Counted from the stretch's first letter, positions 1 through 7,110 are shown. The stretch: DNA of 64,000 nt from Adhaeribacter aerolatus (GCF_007991635.1 NZ_BJYS01000002.1:62001-126000), one strand, 5' to 3'. Numbers and translations are program-made. The notes: generated by a model not told the origin, from the sequence alone.

Positions 1-1552
1 CCAGGAGTTTGCTGGCAACCAGTGCCCCGTAGGGCTGTGTGGTCGGGTTTATTTCCTGCAATAAATCGGTGATAGCGGTGTAGCGCAGTTCTGGCGGCAC
101 TACTCCAATTGGCTCTTTGGTAACCGACCGGAACACGTATTGCTTTTTGTTAGGTGCCTGCAACCGCAACGTTTTTGTTTGCAGGCCGCCCCCTGTTCTC
201 AACAACGATAAATTTTGTGGGTTTTGACCCAGATGAAAATAAGGCAGCTTTACGGGTTGGGTCCAGCTTTTGCGGTAGAGTTCACCCAGAAAGAATTTTT
301 TAAACCCAGAAGCTTTGTATTCCGGACCGGGGATGACGGTTGCAAAACTTTTTGGTTTGGCCGCAGGAATATTATTTTTTTCAGGATTAGTGCCTAATGC
401 GGTAATACAAGGACCAAAAGATGGGTTAACGGGTATTTGCTTATTTTCGGCCGGCTGACAGGCAGAGGTAAATAATACTTTGGTGGCTAGTTCCTGCAAA
501 CCGCTTTTGGTAAACGTATAAAAAGTACTGGTTACTTTGCCGCTGGTATAATAAGTAAGTTTGCTGAAACCCGTTTTGGCTTCGTTTACCAGACTTAAGG
601 CATTTTTCCCTACAAAATCTTGCTGTACAAAACTGCCCGATACCAAATGGTAATTTTCTTCGGAATAATTTAGCTGCAAATTATAATCGTGGGCAGCGGC
701 GTATATTACGGGTGGATTTTCTTTTAACAAGCGCTCCATTTTTTGTTTAAATGCTTGGTAATCCGGATTAGCCATGTCGCGGGGTGTGCCTACGTTTTGG
801 CGGAAGGCAGCGTAGAAACTGCCTAATATTGGGAGCGGTACGCGATTGGCCGGGTTGCGGTCGGCGAAGGGAAATAAATGTTTGCGGAGCGGCATGCGCC
901 CGCCGTACATGCCGTTGGAGATGATGGGGTGATGCCCAACCAATAAAATATTGCGGTTACCGGCTTCCGCAATCGCATCTTCCAGTTCTTCTAAAAAATC
1001 TTCGCGGGTATTTATTTTACAATCGGTATCGGGTTCGGTGGGCTTTTTATGCGGGTGCATCCACCATTGTGTATTCAGGGCAATAATGCGTAAGCCAGAG
1101 CCAATATCTATAATTTCGGGTCCGGGGCAACCTTGGCCGGGTAACAAAACTTGTTTGCGGTTCAGGTTGCGGCTCAAATATTCTTCCAGGCGCTTCACAT
1201 CGCTTAGCCCATCGGGTCCCGAATTATCCCAATCTTTATCGCCGGGTACAAAATACATGTTGCCCAGCGGGTTGGTGTTGGTAAGTTGCAGTAGTAAATC
1301 GAGTTTATCGGTAGTTAATTTTTCTTTTTTGCCCAAACCTTGGTTAGCGGCAATATCGCCGAGGTGCACCACCGTAAAAGGGTTCTTTTGCTTGCTTAAT
1401 TCCTGCTGAAATGCAGTAAGACTTGCCTCCGGCACCGCCGCCGTAGCCGTGTTGCCAATTAAATATACCTGGTGCAGTACGGAATCCGGAGTTTGCGCCC
1501 GGGTAGCAAAAGCCAACAGCCAAAAGTAAAGGAATAATAATTTTTTTGTCAT
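1..1552 (-). CDS. Metallophosphoesterase (calcineurin-like), C-terminus beyond window
   Basis: The reading frame is open from an ATG at 1552 down to base 1, so only the N-terminal ~517 residues are present. It begins with a signal peptide (MTKKLLFLYFWLLAFATRAQ). A metallophosphoesterase pattern follows: VVHLGDIA near residue 52, a PGDKDW stretch near 85, and VGHHPIISNG near 190, which correspond to the metal-binding GD.., GD/N and GHxP/H blocks of calcineurin-like enzymes. Secreted Bacteroidota proteins of this kind are often much longer, with a C-terminal outer-membrane beta-barrel region; whether that holds here cannot be seen. Substrate unknown. The family call is fairly safe from the motifs; the role is not inferable. 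Confidence 0.8.
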   Translation of the reverse strand, partial: MTKKLLFLYFWLLAFATRAQTPDSVLHQVYLIGNTATAAVPEASLTAFQQELSKQKNPFTVVHLGDIAANQGLGKKEKLTTDKLDLLLQLTNTNPLGNMYFVPGDKDWDNSGPDGLSDVKRLEEYLSRNLNRKQVLLPGQGCPGPEIIDIGSGLRIIALNTQWWMHPHKKPTEPDTDCKINTREDFLEELEDAIAEAGNRNILLVGHHPIISNGMYGGRMPLRKHLFPFADRNPANRVPLPILGSFYAAFRQNVGTPRDMANPDYQAFKQKMERLLKENPPVIYAAAHDYNLQLNYSEENYHLVSGSFVQQDFVGKNALSLVNEAKTGFSKLTYYTSGKVTSTFYTFTKSGLQELATKVLFTSACQPAENKQIPVNPSFGPCITALGTNPEKNNIPAAKPKSFATVIPGPEYKASGFKKFFLGELYRKSWTQPVKLPYFHLGQNPQNLSLLRTGGGLQTKTLRLQAPNKKQYVFRSVTKEPIGVVPPELRYTAITDLLQEINPTTQPYGALVASKLL

Positions 1553-1654
1553 TTTGTAGCGGTGCCGGCCTGCGCAAATATTTTAGCCCTAAGCGTATTG
1601 GTAAATATTTATCAACACATACTTAAGGCCGCGCTGTAATGTTGGGGCAACTAC

Positions 1655-1694
1655 AAAAAAAGCCAGGCTTCGCGGCGTTATCGCAAAGTCTGGC
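1655..1694 (-). terminator. Rho-independent terminator of the 1728-2432 lipoprotein gene
   Basis: On the minus strand an imperfect stem GCCAGaCTTtGCG / CGCgAAGcCTGGC is followed by a run of seven T. It lies about 35 bases past the stop codon of the lipoprotein gene. Confidence 0.75.
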
Positions 1695-1727
1695 ACCTAA
1701 ATTAACGATGGCCGGTTAGCCGGCAGC

Positions 1728-2432
1728 TTAATAATGCAAGTCGAAATTATTCAGCACAAAAGGCTGTACGTAAACCGAATCTTTTAGCTCCTGGGTTTGG
1801 CCATTGTGCGTTACTTTATATTTCAGGCGGATATACGTATTACCGGCTACCTGGCCTAAGTTTAAAGTTTGTTCGCCGGTACCTGTAAAAGTAAAAGCGC
1901 GGGGTGCTTTTACAATGCCCATTTTTTCGCTTTCGCAGTTAGGGCAAGTAACCGCAATTACATCGGCGCTGGCAGCCGGCGCGTTGTTTTTGAGCTTAAC
2001 CGCCAGCGTACCCAACGCATACATCGGGAACTGAAAGTTTTCTTCTTTTTTAAAATATTCCAGGAGTTGAAAATCGGCGTAAGAATCCGGAAAACCGTTT
2101 TTGCCTTTTGAGAATTGTTTGTACGTGTAGCCGGGTTTGTTTACTTCAACCCGGTAAACATCTTCAACCCGTTCGTAAGCAAAGGCAAATTTGCCGCTGA
2201 CATCGGTTAACGTTTCCTGCACCACCCGCGCATGCACCAGTATATTATCGTCGTCGGCAATTAATTGTACCGTAACATTTTCGAGGGGTTTACCGGTGGC
2301 CTGGTCTACAACGGTACCGCTTACTTTACGGGATTTATCCAGAATGGAATCTTCGGTACAGGAGGTAAAAAGAAATAAAAGAGCTATCAGCGACAGCCCG
2401 GCTAAATTTATTTTAGAAAAGAACGGGTTCAT
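1728..2432 (-). CDS. Lipoprotein with carboxypeptidase-regulatory-like domain
   Basis: 234 residues. The N-terminus is a type II signal peptide with a lipobox ending at Cys25 (LLFLFTSC). Residues ~35-110 read as a carboxypeptidase regulatory-like (CarboxypepD_reg/Ig-like) fold: KVSGTVVDQATGKPLENVTV, then DVSGKFAFAYE and an RVEVNKPGY segment. The rest has no recognised domain but contains a CPNC pair (VTCPNCES, ~residues 160-167) that could bind metal or form a disulfide. Probably anchored at the outer membrane or cell surface. It lies downstream of the SH3 gene and its hairpin array, on the same strand. Specific function unknown. Confidence 0.75.
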   Translation of the reverse strand: MNPFFSKINLAGLSLIALLFLFTSCTEDSILDKSRKVSGTVVDQATGKPLENVTVQLIADDDNILVHARVVQETLTDVSGKFAFAYERVEDVYRVEVNKPGYTYKQFSKGKNGFPDSYADFQLLEYFKKEENFQFPMYALGTLAVKLKNNAPAASADVIAVTCPNCESEKMGIVKAPRAFTFTGTGEQTLNLGQVAGNTYIRLKYKVTHNGQTQELKDSVYVQPFVLNNFDLHY

Positions 2433-2503
2433 GTAAGAATAATGCGAAGCAGGAATAGACAGAGAAGCGAGGTAAGCAGAATATTTATTTGTAAAGAAAA
2501 TTT

Positions 2504-2547
2504 GCTGGCTTCCCGGAAAATGCTTGCTGATTATCCGGGAAGCCAGC
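2504..2547. terminator. Perfect 14-bp stem-loop ending the first hairpin-array region
   Basis: GCTGGCTTCCCGGA at 2504-2517 pairs perfectly with TCCGGGAAGCCAGC at 2534-2547 around a 16-base loop. On the minus strand it follows the mini-hairpin array and is followed by AAATTTTCTTT, so it may terminate the SH3/array transcript. A weaker T-rich stretch is present on the plus side too. Confidence 0.5.
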
Positions 2548-2574
2548 TTTTAATTTTTGAAGCATACTAGCGGA

Positions 2575-2711
2575 AGCCTTACGGGGCTAGCAGAACTGGT
2601 AACGAGCAAGCAGCCTTACGGGGCTGTGTTTCGTGTTGGTGTTAAGCCTTACGGGGCTTGATTCAAGTATAAGCCTTACGGGGCTCAGTTGGGGTAAAGC
2701 CTTACGGGGCT
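2575..2711 (-). repeat. Array of five identical 14-bp mini-hairpins (array 1)
   Basis: Five exact copies of AGCCTTACGGGGCT lie at 2575-2588, 2612-2625, 2645-2658, 2672-2685 and 2698-2711, all in the same orientation. Spacers are unrelated, 23, 19, 13 and 12 bases long. In the minus-strand transcript each copy reads AGCC-CCGTAA-GGCT, a 4-bp stem with a constant 6-base loop. The array starts 60 bases past the SH3 gene stop and would form its 3' untranslated region or a separate small RNA. The 14-mer was not noticed anywhere else in the window except array 2. Confidence 0.9.
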
Positions 2712-2718
2712 AAACCAA

Positions 2719-2760
2719 TCTGGGGTGACCGTTGGCTTACGGGCGAACGGTCACCCCAGA
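2719..2760. other. Perfect 15-bp stem-loop just past the first SH3 gene
   Basis: TCTGGGGTGACCGTT (2719-2733) is an exact reverse complement of 2746-2760. The 12-base loop reads CGCCCGTAAGCC on the minus strand, which contains the same CCGTAA core as the neighbouring mini-hairpins. It lies 10 bases beyond the SH3 stop codon. There is no good T-run, so a structural or protein-binding role is as likely as termination. Confidence 0.7.
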
Positions 2761-2770
2761 TTTTACAAGC

Positions 2771-3067
2771 TTACTTTTTAGCAATTACTTGCTGAGTCGC
2801 CGGCTTAGCTGGTTTGGCTAACTCTGCCGTTAATACGTAACCAACTTGTCCGTTTACGGTTACAATGGTCCAGCTTTGGTTGTAGCGACGTACTACTACA
2901 ATCTCGTCGGCGCTTTTCAAGGCTTTAAGTACTTCGGTAGAAGTGCCGGGCTGGCGGTACATTTTACTGTTTTCGTAACGCGCACTAGCTGTTACTACCT
3001 GGTGGCCATCGGCAAAACCAAAAGCGGTTTGGGCGGCCAGGGCTAAGGTTAAAATAATCTTTTTCAT
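2771..3067 (-). CDS. Small secreted SH3-like domain protein (copy 1)
   Basis: 98 residues with a cleavable signal peptide (MKKIILTLALAAQTAFGFA). The mature part resembles a bacterial SH3 domain: VTASARYENSKMYRQPGTS, then IVVVRRYNQSWTIVTV and NGQVGYVLTAEL, the usual pattern of a short strand, an RQPG turn, the W-T-V strand and the final GYV strand. Bacterial SH3 domains of this type are usually exported and bind peptidoglycan or other envelope material. It is nearly identical to the protein at 7186-7479, and both are followed by a mini-hairpin array. Role unknown. Confidence 0.8.
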   Translation of the reverse strand: MKKIILTLALAAQTAFGFADGHQVVTASARYENSKMYRQPGTSTEVLKALKSADEIVVVRRYNQSWTIVTVNGQVGYVLTAELAKPAKPATQQVIAKK

Positions 3068-3737
3068 AGTTTTTGGTGTTTTAGGGGTCGGGGTAATTAT
3101 TTATTCTATTGTTAACAGCTAAATTATTCTTGGTAATGTGCTGTTGTTTAAAGTTGTGCAAGCGGCGTGCCAAATATTTTGCTTTACTATATAACAGCTT
3201 GAAATATTTAACAAATTGGGCTGGCTTGCTGTGCGTTAGCATTTCAAAGGTGCAAAAAGCTTCGATTATCCTAAAATAATATTCCCTGAAGTGCTCATTA
3301 TACCGGTTGAATGACCAGATTAATACCTTGAATAGCATAGACCGGTAGGCAAATATTCTTATTTAAATTTATAGAATGATTAAATAATGCCTGCCAGCAT
3401 TTAAATATTTAGATAAAAGACAGTTAGAAGTATTTCCGAAGGCGTCCGTATCCGGACAGCGGTGTACGATTATGTAGCAACTGCTCCGTTGTTCAGGAAT
3501 TTTCCGGATAGAAGAATAGATTAAGTTTAAAGCCCAAAAGAAGGTTCAGCTATTTTTTTTAATAGCTCCGATGCTTCTTTAATCAGACGTGAAGTAAGAT
3601 ACACCTAGGTACAGGCTAACGGGTAAACTAATCTTTTTGCAAAGAAATTTATTTGAACACAGAAGAAGCAATAAAGACCGGAATTTTTATTCTGTATCTT
3701 TATACTTGTTTATATATATAGTATATTCGTTGGTTTA
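3068..3737. other. Long intergenic region before accessory island 1
   Basis: AT-rich and without a convincing gene. A short minus-strand frame (3081-3338) lacks coding character. A compact palindrome GTCCG-TATC-CGGAC sits at 3444-3457 and could be an operator. The first part must contain the promoter of the SH3 gene, but I could not place it with confidence. Confidence 0.5.
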
Positions 3738-3802
3738 GGTGCGTTTATATCTTAGAAAATGGTGGTATGAATGCACCACTTACGTTTATAAATGAGTTGG
3801 CC
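3738..3802 (+). other. Island 1 leader ending in an attC-like core
   Basis: A ~65-bp sequence ending in GTTGGCC (3796-3802), 17 bases before the first cassette gene. It aligns with 58083-58145 ahead of island 2: both open with GGTG, share a TTAG(A/G)AAATGG block, then CGTTTA, and end in AGTTGG. A hairpin GTGGT/ACCAC is present within it. The position suggests a boundary or attachment site for inserted cassettes; this is inference. Confidence 0.5.
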
Positions 3803-3819
3803 ATAATTTTAATCAGAAT

Positions 3820-4524
3820 ATGATAAGAATACTGTATCTCTTTTTAATCACTGTTCTTTTTTCATCCTGCAGTGAGCAGAAAGAAGTATATGAGTACTAC
3901 AGATTTGGAAAACAGATTACACCAAGTGGTAAGTTTGTCATCTACGATTATGCTAGGTATGGACCAATGGCTTTTAGTTCAGACATTTCTAATACGGAGT
4001 TATTTAGAATTGATGAAGAATTTAAGGAAGGTGAAGGCCAAGAAATTGATGGTTCAATAAGTTAATGGATTTCTAACGATACCTTATTAATCTTCAATTT
4101 TAAGTCTGACCTTGAACAACCAAAGGATACCTTACCAATAAAGACAGAATATACTAAGCTTGGAGACTTTACGGTAAAAACAGTTTATTACAAGGCTAAT
4201 TCAGGAGGAAGAGCTATTTATGACTTTGACTCAGTTGCTACTACAAGCGATTCAGTATTTATCAGAACAGTTTCAGATAAAAAAGGCAAGCAAGTTTTGC
4301 GTTTCCCACTTGGTGCAACTACAATCAAAACAAAGGCAGATTCAATAGTTCATATTGCTGTCGACACTCGACTTGAAAAAAGCATGAACTTTGTTCATAA
4401 GAATCCTGATGGAACCTTTACAAGCAGACTACCAGAGGTAGGAACCACATGGTACGACTTAACACCGATAAAAAGGATTTCTCCGAATGGACTAAATACA
4501 AGAAAAATCTTCTGGGAGGAATAA
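3820..4524 (+). pseudogene. Lipoprotein gene with a single in-frame stop
   Basis: A lipoprotein start (MIRILYLFLITVLFSSC, Cys17) leads into 81 codons and then TAA at 4063-4065. The same frame is open again straight after the stop (WISNDTLLIFNFKSD...) and runs to a stop at 4522-4524 (...GLNTRKIFWEE), giving about 235 codons in all. One substitution at codon 82 would restore the full protein, so this is most simply a recent nonsense mutation; readthrough or a sequencing error cannot be excluded. Composition is AT-rich, unlike the flanking chromosome. It is the first cassette-like unit of island 1, bounded by the leader core at 3796 and the palindrome at 4534-4597. I do not recognise the family. 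Confidence 0.75.
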
Positions 4525-4533
4525 AAAACTTTG

Positions 4534-4597
4534 GCCAACAAGGTATAAAAGTCAAACTTCGGCTAAGCCTCGTTCGCCTTCTATACAAAGCGTTGGC
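4534..4597 (+). repeat. attC-like palindromic site a
   Basis: Outer arms GCCAAC (4534-4539) and GTTGGC (4592-4597) are exact complements. Inner arms GTATAAAAG (4543-4551) and CTTCTATAC (4578-4586) pair at 8 of 9 positions. This nested R/L box layout is that of integron attC recombination sites, though the outer boxes do not fully match the classical RYYYAAC/GTTRRRY consensus. It separates the lipoprotein pseudogene from the HEPN-like gene. Confidence 0.6.
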
Positions 4598-4639
4598 GGC
4601 AATGCTAAGAATCAATTAGATAAAATTCAAAACAAACTG

Positions 4640-5281
4640 GTGAACTTAATCTATAAGGGTAATAATGAAATCCTATTAAATCTTGCTAAAAAGAATTTGG
4701 CAAGAAATAAGATTGAACTTGCTGAGTATACTCAAAAGTTTATCGACGAAAACGCGAATGGGACAGCTAAATCCTTCGAAGAATATGTGCCTGAATTCTC
4801 TGAATTAGAAAATATAGATTGGATTTTCTTAAATTCTATTTTTATTGCGCTCTACGCAAATTTTGAAAATCACATTTTAATGCTTTCAAAGTTTGTGGAA
4901 AGCAAGAATTTAAGTCCTATTACTTTGAATGACCTTAAAGGCATTGGTTATCTAGACCAATATAGAAAATATCTACATCTTATTGGCCAAATAAAAAGTG
5001 CAGAAAAGAACGCTTACTGGGAAGAAATTGATATTTACAAGTTAGTAAGGAATAAATTAGCTCATGAAGGGGGCTTCTTTGTAAGAAATCCAAAGTTAAA
5101 GTTAGAAAGTCAGAACGGATACAAATACCTTATGGACAATAAGGTTTTACTAGCTGGTTCTTATGGACATATAAGGATAAGAGAAATACATTTTTTAGAA
5201 AAGTTTGTAAACTTATCAAATCAAGTTTCTGACCAGTTAGTTGAAGAGATAAATAAAAGTACGCCCGCCAACCACGTGTAA
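4640..5281 (+). CDS. HEPN-like domain protein (cassette gene)
   Basis: 213 residues from a GTG start. The key feature is LVRNKLAHEGG with R137-N138-K-L-A-H142, the R-x4-H signature of HEPN domains, on a largely alpha-helical protein. HEPN proteins are commonly ribonucleases in toxin-antitoxin and defence systems, or non-catalytic scaffolds; no antitoxin partner is visible. The frame stays open upstream of 4640 through the palindrome without an ATG, so the start is uncertain. The C-terminal codons and stop lie inside the next attC-like site, as happens in integron cassettes. The sequence is AT-rich, suggesting transfer. The HEPN call rests on this single motif and predicted helicity. Confidence 0.6.
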   Translation: MNLIYKGNNEILLNLAKKNLARNKIELAEYTQKFIDENANGTAKSFEEYVPEFSELENIDWIFLNSIFIALYANFENHILMLSKFVESKNLSPITLNDLKGIGYLDQYRKYLHLIGQIKSAEKNAYWEEIDIYKLVRNKLAHEGGFFVRNPKLKLESQNGYKYLMDNKVLLAGSYGHIRIREIHFLEKFVNLSNQVSDQLVEEINKSTPANHV

Positions 5282-5339
5282 ACGCCAGCTCCGGCCGATG
5301 GCCTCCGCTGCCTTTTACACAAGTCCGTAGCCGTTGTGG
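5267..5339 (+). repeat. attC-like palindromic site b
   Basis: GCCAAC at 5267-5272 and GTTGTGG at 5333-5339 form the outer boxes. GTGTAAA (5276-5282) and TTTACAC (5314-5320) are exact complements as inner arms, extended by CAGC/GCTG. The centre is a GGCC-GAT-GGCC hairpin, like the GCCGACGGC centre of sites c and e in island 2. The HEPN-like gene's stop codon lies inside it. Confidence 0.6.
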
Positions 5340-5382
5340 TAATACACTTTATTGGTTGCCAGACTGGCAAAATATTTAGAAA

Positions 5383-6126
5383 ATGGAATTCAACTCAAAC
5401 AACCATATTGTTAAACGCTGTCTGCAAGGTATGGTCATGGAAGAAAATGGCCAACCGGAAGAAGCAAGCAAGCTGTTTCAGCAAGCCTGGCACGAAGCCA
5501 CAAACGACTTTGAAAAATTTTTGGCTGCTTATTATGTAGCCCGCCAGCAAAAAAATATTGCCGACAAACTAAAATGGCTCGAAACAGCTTTAGGGTTTGC
5601 CTTAAAAATAAACAACGATGCCGTTAAGAGTGCTTTTCCGGCGCTGTATTTAAATATTGCCCAATGTTATGCAGACTTAGGCGAACCGGAGAAGGCAAAA
5701 CAGCAAGATGCTTTAGCCACTACATTTAAAGATAAACCATCCGACAAAGGTCCTTTTTATCATGGCACAAAAGCAGATTTGCAGGTTGGCGATTTGCTGA
5801 CAGCAGGGGGGAGTTCTAATTACCAAGCTGAACTCAAAATGAACCACATTTATTTCACAGCCCTGGTTAATGGGGCAGGGCTTGCGGCGGCATTAGCCAA
5901 AGGCGATGGACGTGAACGGGTTTATATGGTTGAACCAACCGGGCGTTTCGAAAATGACCCGAATGTGACAGACAAAAAATTTCCGGGTAACCCAACCCGC
6001 TCTTACCGCTCCGAGGCACCATTAAAAATTGTTGGCGAAGTAACCGATTGGGAGAGACAAACACCTGCGGAAATCCAGCAATGGCGCGAAAAGTTGGCCA
6101 ATAACAAAGGCGAGATTATTAACTGA
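5383..6126 (+). CDS. arr: Rifampin ADP-ribosyltransferase (Arr) with N-terminal TPR-like domain
   Basis: 247 residues in two parts. Residues ~1-120 are helical and TPR-like (EENGQPEEASKLFQQAW, AYYVARQQKN, YLNIAQCYADLGEPEKA). Residues ~123-235 match Arr enzymes closely: GPFYHGTKADLQVGDLL (His127), KMNHIYFTAL, VYMVEPTGRFENDPN, then KFPGNPTRSYRS and IVGEVTDWE. Arr transfers ADP-ribose from NAD+ to a hydroxyl of rifamycins, inactivating them; the His, Tyr and Asp positions used by the family appear kept. Usual Arr proteins are about 140 residues, so the extra domain is the distinctive feature. The gene begins 44 bases after attC-like site b, consistent with cassette-borne arr genes elsewhere. Substrate in this organism is untested. 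Confidence 0.88.
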   Translation: MEFNSNNHIVKRCLQGMVMEENGQPEEASKLFQQAWHEATNDFEKFLAAYYVARQQKNIADKLKWLETALGFALKINNDAVKSAFPALYLNIAQCYADLGEPEKAKQQDALATTFKDKPSDKGPFYHGTKADLQVGDLLTAGGSSNYQAELKMNHIYFTALVNGAGLAAALAKGDGRERVYMVEPTGRFENDPNVTDKKFPGNPTRSYRSEAPLKIVGEVTDWERQTPAEIQQWREKLANNKGEIIN

Positions 6127-6155
6127 TGCTCTTTGGCAAGGGTACTTTAAACCAA

Positions 6156-6190
6156 AGTGGCCTGTAATCTTACTGAAATTACAGGCCACT
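6156..6190. terminator. Perfect 13-bp stem-loop between convergent genes
   Basis: AGTGGCCTGTAAT (6156-6168) is an exact inverted repeat of 6178-6190 with a 9-base loop. It lies between the ends of arr (+) and the 6237-6851 lipoprotein gene (-), so it may terminate both, although neither side has a strong T-run. Confidence 0.5.
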
Positions 6191-6202
6191 GAAACCGTTG
6201 CT

Positions 6203-6214
6203 GGCTTACGGGCC
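6203..6214 (-). other. Isolated mini-hairpin with the CCGTAA loop
   Basis: On the minus strand this reads GGC-CCGTAA-GCC, a short hairpin with the same loop as the array hairpins but a different stem sequence. It sits about 25 bases past the stop codon of the 6237-6851 lipoprotein gene, again in a 3' untranslated position. It may be a single member of the same RNA motif family, or chance. Confidence 0.35.
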
Positions 6215-6236
6215 GGCAAGGCGGGTTTAAAAATAA

Positions 6237-6851
6237 TTAGCCGTTTATTTTTGAAAAGCTACTGGAGTTACTGCCTCTTACGGTTTTGCCGTTCTCCAAA
6301 GTCAGGTTGTATTCCAGGGTGTAAGTATTACCAGAGCCAGATACTTTAACTGTACCGCCAGTGGCGTGGATGGGCGTTTCATCCGATAACATGCGGTTGC
6401 CGTTCGTGTCGATATAAATCTGGGCATCGCCAAATACCGATTTACCTTTATACTTTTGTTCCAGTTGGCTTTCGCTCAGGCTGCCATCATTGCCATTATC
6501 AATATAATTAAAGGTGCCGGTATTAAATTTATCAGTTCCATTAGAAACCAGCTCGGTATAAATGGCAAAGCTGCCGCTTACTTCTTCCACCGTCCCGTTC
6601 CGGTATAAAATATTGCCGTTGGCTATATAAAAATCGTTAATGTAATGGGTATCGTCATCGCCATACAAGGTTTCGGCCCCGTACTCCACCATCAGGCTTT
6701 CATCCATCTCGTATTTGGTACCATTGTATTCTACTTCGTTTTTGGCTGGTTTCGGATCGTCTTTCTTTTCGAATAAGCTACAGGAGGTTGAGGCAAACGT
6801 GAGCACCAGGGCCAAAGTTGATAATTTGAGGGTGTTAAATGTTGTTTTCAT
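6237..6851 (-). CDS. Lipoprotein of unknown function
   Basis: 204 residues with a lipoprotein signal peptide (LVLTFASTSC, Cys24), a charged linker (KKDDPKPAK) and a beta-rich acidic body. The middle (YIANGNILYRNGTVEEVSGSFAIYTEL...TGTFNYID) and end (TGGTVKVSGSGNTYTLEYNLTLENGKTVRG) have strand-turn-strand spacing typical of small beta-sandwich or lipocalin-like surface proteins in Bacteroidota. No catalytic motif is evident. It lies downstream of the second SH3 gene and array on the same strand, the position held by the 1728-2432 lipoprotein at the first copy, but the two lipoproteins do not look related. Confidence 0.7.
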   Translation of the reverse strand: MKTTFNTLKLSTLALVLTFASTSCSLFEKKDDPKPAKNEVEYNGTKYEMDESLMVEYGAETLYGDDDTHYINDFYIANGNILYRNGTVEEVSGSFAIYTELVSNGTDKFNTGTFNYIDNGNDGSLSESQLEQKYKGKSVFGDAQIYIDTNGNRMLSDETPIHATGGTVKVSGSGNTYTLEYNLTLENGKTVRGSNSSSFSKING

Positions 6852-6933
6852 AGTTTTGTTTTTGCGTTAGTTTGGTGTTTTTTGGTTTGTTTATTTTTGA
6901 ATAATTTAGGCTGCTTTAAACACACCTCCTGCG

Positions 6934-6954
6934 GCCGGCTCTGGCGGAGCCGGC
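6934..6954. terminator. Stem-loop ending the second hairpin-array region
   Basis: GCCGGCTC (6934-6941) pairs with GAGCCGGC (6947-6954) around a 5-base loop. On the minus strand it follows array 2, the same position as the 2504-2547 stem-loop after array 1. Confidence 0.5.
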
Positions 6955-7002
6955 TTTAAATTTTTGCTGCAGGTTCAGGTATTTTTTAGAGGCACCAGCG
7001 GA

Positions 7003-7110
7003 AGCCTTACGGGGCTAGCAGCACTGGTAACGCGTAATAAGCCTTACGGGGCTTGGGTGAAGGTTGGAATAAAGCCTTACGGGGCTTTTGGGGTTTAGCC
7101 TTACGGGGCT
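7003..7110 (-). repeat. Array of four identical 14-bp mini-hairpins (array 2)
   Basis: Exact copies of AGCCTTACGGGGCT lie at 7003-7016, 7040-7053, 7073-7086 and 7097-7110, all in one orientation, with spacers of 23, 19 and 10 bases. The first two spacer lengths match array 1, and the outermost copies share flanks in both arrays (GCGGA before, AGCAG.ACTGGTAACG after). A degenerate copy (AGCTCCGTAGGC on the minus strand) lies near 7155-7167, between the array and the SH3 gene. The array belongs to the 3' side of the 7186-7479 gene. Confidence 0.9.

Noticed and set aside
951-1409. 152-codon plus-strand frame
   Set aside because: It is antisense to the clearly coding metallophosphoesterase gene, and its Ser/Pro-rich translation is typical of a shadow frame.
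2575-2711. CRISPR array
   Set aside because: Repeats are 14 bp and spacers 12-23 bp, far below CRISPR sizes; no cas genes.
3081-3338. 85-codon minus-strand frame between SH3 copy 1 and the spacer
   Set aside because: Tyr/Phe/Lys-rich with no signal, domain or codon pattern, overlapping the expected promoter of the SH3 gene; most likely a chance frame.
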